14,913 nt of DNA. It comes from an uncultured Marvinbryantia sp. GTDB taxonomy: Bacteria > Bacillota > Clostridia > Lachnospirales > Lachnospiraceae. A model generated the notes under the pieces. The model searched no databases, had not been told where the DNA came from, and saw nothing but the letters and a program-made list of their open reading frames with translations. The position numbers and the translations under genes were made by a program. Shown here piece after piece: positions 6,992 to 14,913 of the stretch. Location: positions 1 through 14,913 of the forward strand of contig CAKRRF010000050.1 of the NCBI GenBank assembly GCA_934394985.1, written 5' to 3'. The first letter of the stretch is position 1. Every line of letters begins with the position of its first letter.

Positions 6992-7004
6992 CTATTCTTG
7001 TTTC

Positions 7005-7211
7005 TTACTCCTGACTGTCTTCTTCCCAGAACAATTCATCTAATGTCTTTTCCAGTGTGCGGCATATGGCACGGCAAAGCTTAATCGTCGGATTGTAGTC
7101 TCCTTTTTCAATGGCATTGATCGTCTGCCTGGAGACATGTACCGCATCTGCCAGCTCCTGCTGAGACATATCTTTTGCTGCTCTTGCAGCCTTTAATCTC
7201 AGATTTTTCAT
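7005..7211 (-). CDS. Small XRE-family helix-turn-helix regulator
   Basis: A 68-residue protein consisting almost entirely of one Cro/C1-type DNA-binding domain. SQQELADAVHVSRQTINAIE (residues 16-35) is the helix-turn-helix, followed by KGDYNPTIKLCRAICRTL and a C-terminal LDELFW that closes the five-helix fold. This very short single-domain type is common in Firmicutes, often next to a small membrane protein. A GGGAG ribosome site lies upstream of the ATG. It begins 12 bases after the stop of the membrane-protein gene and is surely co-transcribed with it. It may repress its own operon (inference). Confidence 0.9.
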   Translation of the reverse strand: MKNLRLKAARAAKDMSQQELADAVHVSRQTINAIEKGDYNPTIKLCRAICRTLEKTLDELFWEEDSQE

Positions 7212-7223
7212 CGCATCTCCCGC

Positions 7224-7739
7224 CTATTCTTCCTGTTTCTGATTGTTTTTTATCAATATAAGTATCAGCATCACTGCCAGTAATATGGCACATTCCAGAT
7301 TTACACAAGTATAATTCAGCTTTCCGTTTGTAAACATGGTTCCTTTCCGGACATTCTGAACGGCCGGAATCAGATTGATCACCGTTACCACGATCAGAAA
7401 TCTGATATACCGTCCTGCATTGGCATGCAGGCCAAAATATGCTTCCTTCCAGATACTGCATCCGGTAAACACGCCACAGCTCAGAAATAGTACCAGGAAC
7501 ATGGATGCCGCAGTATCTGCAAACAAATGAATCCCCATAATATCCAAGATGGCACACACCACTACTGCTGTAATTGCCGTAAAAAATCCATATTTATATG
7601 CCGTTCCCTGCGCTGCCTTCTGCATCTCATCATACTCCGGTTTTCTTCCCGACTTACTGTACATGATACGTTTTATCACCATTACTGCAAATAATGCTGC
7701 TATAAAACCTGCTGCAAATCCAATTGATTGTGTATTCAT
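7224..7739 (-). CDS. Small multi-pass membrane protein paired with an XRE regulator
   Basis: A 171-residue integral membrane protein with about five hydrophobic segments (roughly 7-24, 50-69, 76-95, 112-125 and 147-164). The loop after the first segment reads RKPEYDEMQKAAQGTAYKYG; a YDEMQ-x-x-x-G-x-A-x-K pattern is shared by small uncharacterised Firmicute membrane proteins encoded beside short XRE regulators. No enzymatic motif is visible. GGGAGG precedes the ATG by about eight bases, and a near-consensus promoter lies 35-63 bases upstream. It is first in a two-gene operon with the regulator. Function is unknown; a regulated membrane stress or immunity-type role is possible but unsupported. 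Confidence 0.8.
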   Translation of the reverse strand: MNTQSIGFAAGFIAALFAVMVIKRIMYSKSGRKPEYDEMQKAAQGTAYKYGFFTAITAVVVCAILDIMGIHLFADTAASMFLVLFLSCGVFTGCSIWKEAYFGLHANAGRYIRFLIVVTVINLIPAVQNVRKGTMFTNGKLNYTCVNLECAILLAVMLILILIKNNQKQEE

Positions 7740-7773
7740 GATCTGTCCCTCCCTGTTTTTTTATTATGTCTAC

Positions 7774-7802
7774 AGTTTACTCTCTCCTTTCTTTATTGTC
7801 AA
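7774..7802 (-). promoter_or_regulatory. Strong sigma-A-type promoter of the membrane protein-XRE operon
   Basis: A perfect -35 TTGACA (7802-7797), a 17-base spacer and TAAACT (7779-7774) on the minus strand, giving a leader of about 30 bases. The sequence between the hexamers and just after them would be the natural place for the XRE protein to bind, but no clear dyad operator could be picked out. Confidence 0.7.
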
Positions 7803-7898
7803 GTATATATTACAAAATGTTTGTTATTTTTATCTATATGTATCTTTATATTGACGAAACCAATAATGTTAATCAGGCAAAAAAACATCAGCCGGACA

Positions 7899-7944
7899 TA
7901 AAAACAGAGCGTGTAAACATGATTTTTCACATTTACACGCCCTG
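7899..7944 (-). terminator. Intrinsic terminator of the LCP gene pair
   Basis: On the minus strand, 12 bases after the LCP stop codon, a long stem is formed by CAGGGCGTGTAAATGTG (7944-7928) and the arm at 7921-7905 (CATGTTTACACGCTCTG) around a short A-rich loop, followed by TTTTTA. Confidence 0.9.
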
Positions 7945-7956
7945 ATATTTTGAACG

Positions 7957-9249
7957 TCAGGAAGCTTCTGTCTCACTTTCTGATTCTGTTTCTGATTCGC
8001 TTTCTGTCTCGATTTCTCCGTCGCCATAAAGAACAGAATTTAATTTTTCAATCGTCGCATCCATATCGGTCGGTACCAGAATCTCATCCTGAGAAGTATA
8101 TTCGCCATCATAGGGAATATGCTGTTGCTGAATATCATAATCCATCCAGCTGCCAATCTGCATCATCAATCCGATCATTTCAAATTCCGGAATATCATGC
8201 GTAATATATGGCATGACCTCCTCAATCGTATCAGACAGCGATGCATAATCTCCTTCTTTTGCCTTTTCTGCAATGGCCGTCAGCACATTTCGCTGTCTCT
8301 GAGTTCGTCCAAAATCACTGCCCTTTCCGGTATAACGGTTTCTGGCATATCCTACTGCCTGATAGCCATTGAGATGAACTTTTCCTGCTTTTTTAATGTA
8401 AAACTTCTCAGGATCATCTCCGTTTTCTTCACACATACAGGTAATATAATCATTTGCAGTCACCCGCTCATCTTCATCAATCTCCAGATCCACACCGCCC
8501 AGCGCATCTACTACATCAATCATGGCATTAAAATCCACCATTGCATAATTATCAATTTCCACATGATAATTTTCCTCCAGCGTCTGTACGGTCAGCTCCG
8601 GTCCTCCGTTAGCACAGGCTGCATTCAGCTTACGCACTCCGATTCCCGGAATGTCTGCATAGAGATCTCGCAGGAAAGAGGTCAGATACACGGTCTTTTT
8701 CTCTTTATTCACCGTTACCAGCATCACCACATCGGAATTACCATTCCAGGAGTCATCCCGTCTGTCCACACCAAGAAGAAGAATGTTGTAAGTATCTTTT
8801 TTAGAGAAAAACTGCTTCGCCATCTTCTCCAGCATGCCACTTTCTTTTTTCTCTGTTGTCTTTTCTTCTGAAGAAGTCTTATAGGAAACTGCTGATAAAG
8901 ATGTGATGTTCTTTCCCTTTTCCGTTTCCGGCGTATTGCTTAACGCTGAGGCAGTTGTACGACAGGATCCTGATGCTGTATTGTGTACCTGCTTTGCTGC
9001 TTCAGAAGAAGGTTCTGTTTTCACTGCTGTACGAATCTCAGTATCTGTCTTTTCTCCTTCTTTTGCTCTTTTTTCTGTATAAGCTGCTGATACATAGGTA
9101 CCGCGCTTTACATAATGAGATCTGTCGTAGAATTTCATTTTAAACATACTGTAGGCAGATATCATTGCTCCTGCTGCTACCACTACGAAAGCCAGACATA
9201 CGATTGCTGCAATTTTTCTTTTACTTTTCTTCCTGTTCTTCTTTCCCAT
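7957..9249 (-). CDS. LytR-CpsA-Psr (LCP) family membrane protein, downstream paralog
   Basis: A 430-residue protein with a short basic cytoplasmic tail, one membrane helix (about 12-34), a Ser/Thr/Lys/Glu-rich extracellular linker to about 140, and an LCP domain at about 153-325. LCP enzymes transfer undecaprenyl-phosphate-linked polymers such as teichoic acids or capsule onto peptidoglycan outside the membrane. Family landmarks are LLLGVDRRD, GNSDVVMLVTVN, SFLRDLYADIPG with its conserved Arg, DFNAMIDVVDALGGV, and LNGYQAVGYARNRY followed by GRTQRQRNVL. The protein ends in an acidic Ser-Glu/Thr-Glu repeat (about 411-430). GAGGT lies upstream of the ATG. Its central domain is nearly the same as that of the LCP gene upstream. 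The gap between them is 63 bases without a terminator, so they are probably co-transcribed. Confidence 0.9.
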   Translation of the reverse strand: MGKKNRKKSKRKIAAIVCLAFVVVAAGAMISAYSMFKMKFYDRSHYVKRGTYVSAAYTEKRAKEGEKTDTEIRTAVKTEPSSEAAKQVHNTASGSCRTTASALSNTPETEKGKNITSLSAVSYKTSSEEKTTEKKESGMLEKMAKQFFSKKDTYNILLLGVDRRDDSWNGNSDVVMLVTVNKEKKTVYLTSFLRDLYADIPGIGVRKLNAACANGGPELTVQTLEENYHVEIDNYAMVDFNAMIDVVDALGGVDLEIDEDERVTANDYITCMCEENGDDPEKFYIKKAGKVHLNGYQAVGYARNRYTGKGSDFGRTQRQRNVLTAIAEKAKEGDYASLSDTIEEVMPYITHDIPEFEMIGLMMQIGSWMDYDIQQQHIPYDGEYTSQDEILVPTDMDATIEKLNSVLYGDGEIETESESETESESETEAS

Positions 9250-9312
9250 CTTATGACCTCACAAACTGTTCATCCGTCTTGTTCTTCGTTCAATCATGTT
9301 ATCTTTTGTAAA

Positions 9313-10482
9313 TTAACTCTGTTCTGTCTCTTCTGTGTCAGCTTCTGTATTTTCTGCCCCGGCTTTGTTGTCCTCTCCATATAATGCCTGATTCAGCTTC
9401 GTGATCGTATCCGTCATGTCATTTGGAATCAGAATTTCATTGTCTGAATAATATTCATTATCATATGGAATATGCTGTTCTACTACCTCATATCCTATCC
9501 AGGTATTCAGCTTCATCAAAATACCAATCATCTCCATCTGAGAAATATTGTGGGTAATATATGGCATGATACTTTTTATCACATCCGTCAGAGAATCATA
9601 ATTTCCACTCTGGACTTTTGTCAAAATCGCAGTCATCACATTTCGCTGCCTTTGGGTACGTCCAAAATCGCTGCCTTTTCCGGTATAGCGATTTCTGGCA
9701 TATCCGACTGCCTGATAACCATTCAGATGTACCGTTCCGGCTTCTTCTATATAATATGGTTCCGGATCTACTCCATTATCCTGGCACATACAGGTAATGT
9801 AATCATTGGCTGTGACTCGTTCATCTTCATCAATTTCCAGATCCACGCCTCCTAATGCATCAATCACATCTATCATGGCATTAAAATCTACCATCGCATA
9901 ATTATCAATTTGCACCTGATAGTTTTCTTCCAGCGTTTCCTGCGTCAGCTCCGGTCCGCCATTTGCACAGGCTGCATTCAGCTTACGCACTCCGATATTT
10001 GGAATATTCGCATAGAGATCTCTCAGAAAAGATGTCATATAGATCTTCTGTTTTTCCATATTCACGGTTACCAGCATCACCACATCGGAATTACCATTCC
10101 AGGATGCATCTCTGCGGTCTACTCCAAGAAGCAAAATGTTATAGGTATTTTTTGTCTGAAACATCTGATCCGCCATATTCAGCATTGCTTCCTGCTGCTG
10201 TGCAATCAGCTCTGACTCCCGTTCTGAGGAAAGTGATTCCTCTGATGTCTTTTCCGATTCAGATTCTTCTTCCGATCGTTTTCTGGCAGTCTGTTCTGCT
10301 GCTTTTCCTGCTGAAATCATATCTTCTGCTGAAAATCCACTGGTTCCGTAGGTCCCCTTTGCCACATAATTGGCTCGATCATAAAACTGCGTCCGGAATA
10401 TCCAATAGCCGACTGTCAGCATTACTGCCGCCAAAATCAGCAGCACCAGAAGTGTATTTCTTAGCAAATGTCTTTTTTTCAT
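9313..10482 (-). CDS. LytR-CpsA-Psr (LCP) family membrane protein, upstream paralog
   Basis: A 389-residue protein starting MKKRHLLRN, with one membrane helix (about 9-30), a Glu/Ser-rich linker (about 55-100) and an LCP domain from about 113. It has the same landmarks as its downstream paralog: LLLGVDRRD, GNSDVVMLVTVN, SFLRDLYANIPN, LNGYQAVGYARNRY and GRTQRQRNVM. The likely role is attachment of a lipid-linked glycopolymer to the cell wall, on the outer face of the membrane. The ATG at 10482 is chosen because GGGAG sits eight bases upstream. An in-frame TTG at 10581 gives a longer reading frame, but it falls inside the spacer of the predicted promoter and has no ribosome site. The tail is acidic and Thr/Glu-rich. 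It heads a two-gene unit with the downstream LCP gene. Confidence 0.9.
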   Translation of the reverse strand: MKKRHLLRNTLLVLLILAAVMLTVGYWIFRTQFYDRANYVAKGTYGTSGFSAEDMISAGKAAEQTARKRSEEESESEKTSEESLSSERESELIAQQQEAMLNMADQMFQTKNTYNILLLGVDRRDASWNGNSDVVMLVTVNMEKQKIYMTSFLRDLYANIPNIGVRKLNAACANGGPELTQETLEENYQVQIDNYAMVDFNAMIDVIDALGGVDLEIDEDERVTANDYITCMCQDNGVDPEPYYIEEAGTVHLNGYQAVGYARNRYTGKGSDFGRTQRQRNVMTAILTKVQSGNYDSLTDVIKSIMPYITHNISQMEMIGILMKLNTWIGYEVVEQHIPYDNEYYSDNEILIPNDMTDTITKLNQALYGEDNKAGAENTEADTEETEQS

Positions 10483-10490
10483 TCGTTTTC

Positions 10491-10497
10491 TCTCCCT
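10491..10497 (-). promoter_or_regulatory. Ribosome binding site fixing the upstream LCP start
   Basis: AGGGAGA lies eight bases before the ATG at 10482. It supports this start against the upstream in-frame TTG at 10581, which would add 33 residues. Confidence 0.7.
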
Positions 10498-10558
10498 ACT
10501 GCTCAGGTACGCCTTACGGGAATTGCCTTGTACTGTGCCCTCCCGCAATTCTTTCTGT

Positions 10559-10587
10559 ATTATATATTGCTTTTTTTTCAATTACAA
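10559..10587 (-). promoter_or_regulatory. Promoter of the LCP gene pair
   Basis: TTGTAA (10587-10582), a 17-base A-rich spacer and a perfect TATAAT (10564-10559) on the minus strand, directly after the V-ATPase operon terminator. It predicts a leader of about 70 bases. That leader contains GAATTGC/GCAATTC and the competing CGGGA/TCCCG pairing, so it might fold in two ways. Confidence 0.65.
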
Positions 10588-10611
10588 GTAGACATTTTGC
10601 TTCTCCTATAC

Positions 10612-10655
10612 AAAAAAAGACAGTTTCTGCACTTTGCACAGATACTGTCTTTTTT
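10612..10655 (-). terminator. Intrinsic terminator of the V/A-ATPase operon
   Basis: On the minus strand AAAGACAGT (10652-10644) pairs with ACTGTCTTT (10624-10616), with an inner TCTG/CAGA extension, followed by a run of seven T. The plus strand also carries a T-run after the stem, so it could work in both directions. It lies 12 bases past the subunit D stop. Confidence 0.9.
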
Positions 10656-10667
10656 CAGATTCTTTTT

Positions 10668-11351
10668 TTATGAATTCTCCATTGCTCTTTCGTGAGCTTT
10701 TTCTTTGTAATGATGGGTTTGTTCCAGCATCATATCTTTTACCTTCATCAGTCGGATCTGAGAAGAACGTTCATTTTCACCCAGCTTCATGGAAATATAC
10801 TTGATATTCTCCTGGGCTTCCGGAATGATTACATGCTCCAGAGCGTTTACACGACGTCTGGTCTTCTCGATTTCCGCTGACATCAACTGGCAGGCTTTCT
10901 CACTCTCTGCAAGCTTCAGCATATCCGGCAGAACATCTGCCAGAGATTTTACTGCACCATCCAGGTCACTGGAAGTAAATGCAAAACCATAAGAATAAAT
11001 GTCATTGGCATTTGCAGTTCTGGTTTTATACTCCAGTACCGGAATATCCACACTCATAACATTTTTCTTATCTACTTCCAGATAAACTTCCTGTTTCGGT
11101 GTCATCAACGCAGTTTTCAATGTCGGTTCTGACATTCCTGCTTTGGCGATAACAAAGTTGGTGTTTGCAGAACGAATACCGGCCTCTACCTTCAGACGCA
11201 GTTCCATGTTCTCACGAACGAGATCCAGGAACTGTCTCATCAATTCATCTCGCTTATCCTTCAGGAGTTTATGACCACGAACAGCCGTCTTCAGCTTGTT
11301 CTTCTGTCTGGTCAGCTCCATACGGGTAGGATTTACCTGTGTAGATGCCAC
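10668..11351 (-). CDS. ntpD: V/A-type ATPase subunit D (central rotor shaft)
   Basis: A 227-residue protein of the V/A-ATPase subunit D family, which forms the coiled-coil central stalk that turns inside the A3B3 head and, with subunit F, links it to the membrane rotor. The N-terminus ASTQVNPTRMELTRQKNKL is the family signature. Long helical segments occupy about 10-65 and 145-210, including the conserved RRRVNALEHVIIP (about 165-177). The start is a GTG at 11351, chosen because translation from it matches the usual subunit D N-terminus and AAGGTGA lies upstream. It begins 27 bases after the subunit B stop and is the last gene of the operon, before a strong terminator. Confidence 0.93.
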   Translation of the reverse strand: MASTQVNPTRMELTRQKNKLKTAVRGHKLLKDKRDELMRQFLDLVRENMELRLKVEAGIRSANTNFVIAKAGMSEPTLKTALMTPKQEVYLEVDKKNVMSVDIPVLEYKTRTANANDIYSYGFAFTSSDLDGAVKSLADVLPDMLKLAESEKACQLMSAEIEKTRRRVNALEHVIIPEAQENIKYISMKLGENERSSQIRLMKVKDMMLEQTHHYKEKAHERAMENS

Positions 11352-11378
11352 TTCTGGTTCACCTTCCTTCCAAGTTTT

Positions 11379-12752
11379 TTACTGTTTTCCATAGTACATA
11401 TCGAGATACTTGTCATCGATACGTTTCAGTTCACTTCTCGGAAGAATGGACAGCAGTTTCCATCCGATATCCAGTGTTTCTTCAATATCACGGTTTGCAT
11501 CATAACCCTGAGATACATATTCTTTTTCAAATGCATCTGCAAATTTTGCATAGATCAGGTCAATGTCTGACAGAGCTGCTTCACCAAGAATTACCATCAG
11601 TTCTTTTGCGTCCTTACCGCGGGAGTAGGCTGCAAACAGCTGGTTCATGGTATTTGCATGATCTGCACGGGTCTTTCCTTCACCGATACCTTTATCTTTC
11701 AGTCGGGACAGAGACGGCAGAACATCGATTGGCGGTGTGATACCTCTTCTGTAAAGATCTCGACTTAAGATAACCTGTCCTTCGGTAATATATCCGGTAA
11801 GGTCAGGGATTGGATGTGTCTTATCATCTTCCGGCATGGTCAGGATCGGGATCATAGTAATACTTCCGTCTTTACCGGCCTGACGTCCGGCTCTTTCATA
11901 CAAAGTAGCAAGGTCTGTGTACATATATCCAGGATATCCACGACGTCCCGGTACTTCCTTACGTGCAGCAGATACTTCACGAAGCGCATCTGCATAGTTG
12001 GTAATATCGGTCAGGATAACCAGTACGTGCATTCCTTTTTCAAATGCAAGGAACTCTGCTGCTGTCAGTGCCATACGAGGTGTGGCAATACGTTCTACAG
12101 CCGGGTCATTTGCCAGGTTTACAAACATAACTGTACGGTCAATTGCACCTGTTTCTTTAAAGCTTTCTACGAAGAAGTTAGACTCTTCGAAAGTGATACC
12201 CATCGCTGCAAATACAACGGCGAACTGTTCATTTTTTCCACGAACCTTTGCCTGTCTTGCAATCTGAGCAGCCAGCTGTGCATGCGGAAGACCGGATGCT
12301 GAGAAAATCGGCAGTTTCTGTCCACGAACCAGTGTGTTCAGACCATCAATAGCTGAAATACCGGTCTGGATAAATTCCTGAGGATAGCTTCTGGCTGCCG
12401 GATTCATAGCCAGACCATTGATATCACGGCGTTCTTCTGGAAGGATCTCCGGACCGTCATCGATCGGGCGGCCTACACCGTCAAATACTCGTCCCAGCAT
12501 ATCACCGGATACACCCAGTTCCATGCTTCGTCCCAGGAAACGTACTTTACTGTTTGATAAGTTAATACCTGTTGAACTTTCGTATAACTGAACCAGTGCA
12601 TCACTGCCGTTGATCTCCAGAACTTTACAACGTCTGGTTTCTCCATTGGCAAGCTCGATCTCACCCAGTTCATCGTATGCTACATCTTCTACACCCTGTA
12701 CCAGCATCAAAGGACCTGCTACTTCCTGTATGGTTCTATACTCTTTTGGCAT
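11379..12752 (-). CDS. ntpB: V/A-type ATPase subunit B (non-catalytic)
   Basis: A 457-residue subunit B, starting [15 protein letters not shown]. It alternates with subunit A in the A3B3 head and contributes the regulatory side of the nucleotide sites. In place of a Walker A loop it has [17 protein letters not shown] (144-160), the family hallmark. It also shows [12 protein letters not shown] in the barrel-to-nucleotide-domain region and [12 protein letters not shown] near the arginine-bearing interface. Length is typical (about 455-470). The ATG at 12752 has AGGAGGA eight bases upstream and lies one base after the subunit A stop. An in-frame TTG at 12785 is inside subunit A and lacks support. 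Confidence 0.95.
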   Translation of the reverse strand: MPKEYRTIQEVAGPLMLVQGVEDVAYDELGEIELANGETRRCKVLEINGSDALVQLYESSTGINLSNSKVRFLGRSMELGVSGDMLGRVFDGVGRPIDDGPEILPEERRDINGLAMNPAARSYPQEFIQTGISAIDGLNTLVRGQKLPIFSASGLPHAQLAAQIARQAKVRGKNEQFAVVFAAMGITFEESNFFVESFKETGAIDRTVMFVNLANDPAVERIATPRMALTAAEFLAFEKGMHVLVILTDITNYADALREVSAARKEVPGRRGYPGYMYTDLATLYERAGRQAGKDGSITMIPILTMPEDDKTHPIPDLTGYITEGQVILSRDLYRRGITPPIDVLPSLSRLKDKGIGEGKTRADHANTMNQLFAAYSRGKDAKELMVILGEAALSDIDLIYAKFADAFEKEYVSQGYDANRDIEETLDIGWKLLSILPRSELKRIDDKYLDMYYGKQ

Positions 12753-12753
12753 T

Positions 12754-14523
12754 TTACTGGTCCTCCTTTCCGCAAATGTTGGCAATCTCTACTGCAAGCT
12801 CTTTGTGGATTGTCTCATATTCTTTATCTACATCTGCTTCCAGCGTATATTTGTAACGGCCGATTCTTTCACGAACATCCATCTTCAGGATATCATTGAT
12901 GGATGCACCACTGTTCAGTGCTTCCAGACTCTCATTGTAGAAAGCCATAACCAGTTTCATCATATTGTGCTGTTTGTTCAAAGATGTATAGGTATCTACT
13001 TCATGGAAGGAGTTCTGGTGCAGGAAGTCCTCACGGATAGATCTTGCTGCTTCCATCTTCAGACGGTCTGTAGGTGACAGCGCATCCATACCTACCATTT
13101 TTACAATTTCATCTAATTCTGCTTCATCCTGCAGAAGGCTCATCATATCCTGACGCAGGCTCATCCAGTCCGGAGCAACATGTTCGTTGAACCATGGTCC
13201 CATGTCATCCAGATACAGAGAGTAGCTGGTCAGCCAGTTGATAGCCGGGAAATGACGTTTGTAAGCCAGTGCGGAATCCAGACCCCAGAATACTTTTACA
13301 ATACGCAGGGTTGCCTGAGATACCGGTTCAGAAATATCTCCACCAGGAGGAGATACGGCACCGATGGCACTTAATGCACCTTCTCTGCCTTCGCTTCCAA
13401 GGGTAATGACATGGCCGGCTCTTTCATAGAACTGAGCCAGACGGCTTCCCAGGTAAGCCGGGTAACCTTCTTCACCAGGCATTTCTTCCAGACGTCCTGA
13501 CATTTCTCGAAGAGCCTCAGCCCAACGGGATGTGGAGTCTGCCATCAGTGCTACGGAGTAACCCATATCACGGAAGTATTCTGCAATGGTAATACCTGTA
13601 TAGATAGATGCTTCTCGTGCAGCAACCGGCATATCGGAGGTGTTGGCGATCAGCACAGTTCTTTCCATCAGAGATTCACCTGTCTTCGGGTCTTTCAGTT
13701 CCGGGAACTCGTTCAGAACGTCGGTCATCTCATTTCCACGTTCGCCGCATCCGATGTAAACTACGATATCTGCCTCTGCCCATTTTGCAAGCTGATGCTG
13801 GATAACTGTTTTACCACTTCCGAATGGTCCAGGTACTGCTGCCACACCACCTTTGGCAATCGGGAACATACAGTCAACAACACGCTGACCTGTTACCAGA
13901 GGCATCTTCGGATGCAGTTTTTTCTTATAAGGACGGCCCTTACGTACCGGCCATTTCTGCATCATGGTCAGTTCTTTGTCGCCGTCTGCAGTCTCTAATA
14001 CGCAGATAACTTCATCTACTGTAAATTCGCCTGCTTTGATTTCTTTTACTTTACCTTTCATAGTAGGAGGAACCATGATCTTCTGTTCTACGATGATGGT
14101 CTCCTTTACGGTACCCAGTACATCACCACCGGATACTTCATCTCCGACTTTGGCTGTCGGAACAAAATTCCATTTCTTGTCACGCTTTAATGCAGGTACT
14201 TCTACACCACGGATCAGGTTGTTGCCGCCTGTTACTTTCATGATGTCATCCAGAGGTCTCTGAATACCATCATAGATGCTGGCAATCAGACCAGGTCCCA
14301 GTTCTACGGAAAGTGGTTCTTCTGTAGATTCTACCGGTTCTCCCGGCTTCAGTCCTGATGTTTCTTCGTATACCTGAATGGAAGCCTCGTCACCGTGCAT
14401 TTCGATGATTTCACCGATCAGTCGCTGGTTGCTGACACGTACCACGTCGAACATGTTCGCATCTCTCATGCCTTCAGCGATAACCAGTGGGCCTGCCACT
14501 TTTTTAATCGTTCCTTTACTCAT
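12754..14523 (-). CDS. ntpA: V/A-type ATPase catalytic subunit A
   Basis: A 589-residue catalytic subunit. It couples ATP hydrolysis or synthesis to rotation of the shaft that moves H+ or Na+ through the membrane sector. The Walker A loop GPFGSGKT is at 232-239, the catalytic glutamate lies in GCGERGNEM (Glu261), and [30 protein letters not shown] follows further on in the usual order. The extra A-type bulge region (about 110-190) that separates it from F-ATPase beta is present, and the length matches the family. The ATG at 14523 is preferred to a GTG four codons earlier, which overlaps the ribosome site AAAGGTGA at 14532-14539. It follows subunit F by 23 bases. Ion specificity cannot be judged because the membrane ring subunit is outside the window. 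Confidence 0.96.
   Translation of the reverse strand: MSKGTIKKVAGPLVIAEGMRDANMFDVVRVSNQRLIGEIIEMHGDEASIQVYEETSGLKPGEPVESTEEPLSVELGPGLIASIYDGIQRPLDDIMKVTGGNNLIRGVEVPALKRDKKWNFVPTAKVGDEVSGGDVLGTVKETIIVEQKIMVPPTMKGKVKEIKAGEFTVDEVICVLETADGDKELTMMQKWPVRKGRPYKKKLHPKMPLVTGQRVVDCMFPIAKGGVAAVPGPFGSGKTVIQHQLAKWAEADIVVYIGCGERGNEMTDVLNEFPELKDPKTGESLMERTVLIANTSDMPVAAREASIYTGITIAEYFRDMGYSVALMADSTSRWAEALREMSGRLEEMPGEEGYPAYLGSRLAQFYERAGHVITLGSEGREGALSAIGAVSPPGGDISEPVSQATLRIVKVFWGLDSALAYKRHFPAINWLTSYSLYLDDMGPWFNEHVAPDWMSLRQDMMSLLQDEAELDEIVKMVGMDALSPTDRLKMEAARSIREDFLHQNSFHEVDTYTSLNKQHNMMKLVMAFYNESLEALNSGASINDILKMDVRERIGRYKYTLEADVDKEYETIHKELAVEIANICGKEDQ
12761..12767 (-). promoter_or_regulatory. Ribosome binding site of subunit B inside the end of subunit A
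   Basis: AGGAGGA lies eight bases before the ATG at 12752 and is embedded in the last codons of subunit A. It marks the ATG as the start and fits coupled translation of A and B. Confidence 0.75.
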
Positions 14524-14531
14524 TGGACAAA

Positions 14532-14539
14532 TCACCTTT
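14532..14539 (-). promoter_or_regulatory. Ribosome binding site fixing the subunit A start
   Basis: AAAGGTGA lies eight bases before the ATG at 14523. The alternative GTG start at 14535 would lie inside this site, so it is unlikely to be used. Confidence 0.7.
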
Positions 14540-14546
14540 CTGAAGA

Positions 14547-14870
14547 TTACTTATTGTTTGAAAACAGAATATCGGATCCTACGGCTGTTTCTACAAACTT
14601 CTTGACATTTTCCACGCCCTTGCCAGTATTGCCGGATACGCCCGGAATCTGGATAATGGCCGGCAGGATCTGATCTTTATATTTATCAATAGCGTGAGGG
14701 ATCTTTGCCGCCCACTCCTCGGTAATATAGATCACTGCGTACTGCGCCAGCACAAGCTGATGCAGCTGCTTTTCTGCTTCTTTTTCATCGGATAACGGAT
14801 ATGTGTCCAGCCCTACAGCCGCAAAACCGTAGATGCTGTCGTAATCACCCATAACTGCAATTTTATACAT
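14547..14870 (-). CDS. ntpF: V/A-type ATPase subunit F
   Basis: A 107-residue protein with the subunit F pattern: an N-terminal beta strand and turn [22 protein letters not shown] (shown by GD and the G-F-x-x-x-G motif), a middle [10 protein letters not shown], and a C-terminal PAIIQIPG followed by a helix. Subunit F binds the D shaft and belongs to the rotor stalk. Length is usual (about 100-110). Its ATG overlaps the end of the subunit C gene by eight bases, suggesting translational coupling, and an AGGG site lies upstream. It is followed by subunit A after 23 bases, giving the normal order C-F-A-B-D. Confidence 0.9.
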   Translation of the reverse strand: MYKIAVMGDYDSIYGFAAVGLDTYPLSDEKEAEKQLHQLVLAQYAVIYITEEWAAKIPHAIDKYKDQILPAIIQIPGVSGNTGKGVENVKKFVETAVGSDILFSNNK

Positions 14871-14913
14871 ACATTTCCCTTACCCTTTCCCGGATGGAAT
14901 CTTCCGGCAGGTT
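14863..14913 (-). CDS. ntpC: V/A-type ATPase subunit C, last 16 codons (runs off the window)
   Basis: The reading frame entering from the right edge encodes [16 protein letters not shown] followed by TAA. The IRER-RE-YV ending is characteristic of V/A-ATPase subunit C (the d-type stalk cap that joins the D/F shaft to the membrane ring), and the gene is expected just upstream of subunit F. The stop codon lies eight bases inside the start of subunit F. Only this tail can be seen. Confidence 0.75.
   Translation of the reverse strand, partial: NLPEDSIRERVREMYV

Noticed and set aside
6892..7004. A SAM riboswitch or T-box before metA
   Set aside because: The leader is about 110 bases and holds only one simple hairpin. 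The conserved SAM-I core and the T-box TGGN motif were not seen.
9250..9312. A 12-codon frame (MIERRTRRMNSL) between the two LCP genes
   Set aside because: No ribosome site before it, very short, and no reason to think it is translated.
10483..10581. An N-terminal extension of the upstream LCP protein from a TTG codon
   Set aside because: The TTG falls within the -35/-10 spacer of a good promoter and lacks a ribosome site, while the ATG at 10482 has one.
10578..10595. A five-codon reading frame (MSTCN) with an AGGAG site upstream, as a leader peptide of the LCP genes
   Set aside because: It overlaps the predicted -35 element and would lie upstream of the transcription start. It is too short to support.

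Overview
The window looks like chromosomal DNA of a low-to-mid GC anaerobic Firmicute, most likely a gut Lachnospiraceae (inference). The grounds are strong AGGAGG-type ribosome sites, a pyruvate:ferredoxin oxidoreductase, a bacterial V/A-type ATPase operon and clostridial-type LytR-CpsA-Psr proteins. Every gene recognised lies on the minus strand, so the window is read right to left. No tRNA, rRNA, CRISPR array, insertion sequence or phage gene was seen.

Right end (14913 to 10668): the distal part of a V/A-type ATPase operon in the order C (only its last 16 codons), F, A, B, D. The genes overlap or are nearly contiguous, and a strong hairpin terminator near 10612-10655 ends the operon. Next (10587 to 7899) come two paralogous membrane-anchored LCP (LytR-CpsA-Psr) proteins in tandem. 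They have their own TTGTAA-N17-TATAAT promoter and a shared terminator, and probably attach secondary polymers to the cell wall.

Middle (7802 to 5384): a near-consensus promoter drives a small multi-pass membrane protein and a 68-residue XRE-type repressor-like protein. A hairpin overlapping a possible promoter precedes metA (homoserine O-acyltransferase, methionine synthesis), which has its own terminator. A stand-alone GNAT acetyltransferase follows.

Intergenic 5076-5383 holds no gene but contains an unexplained nested inverted-repeat structure that would fold as RNA, mostly on the plus strand.

Left part (5075 to 322): a tightly coupled three-gene unit made of an ICMT/PEMT-like membrane methyltransferase, a GH3-family acyl-adenylating enzyme (ATGA overlap) and a large 7TM-GAF-GGDEF-HD-GYP signalling protein whose GGDEF domain looks catalytically dead. 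The unit closes with a strong terminator. This combination is the best candidate here for a little-described system: a small-molecule amide synthetase and a membrane methyltransferase coupled to a cyclic-di-GMP phosphodiesterase or receptor. At the extreme left is the first 42 codons of pyruvate:ferredoxin oxidoreductase with its promoter and a structured leader.
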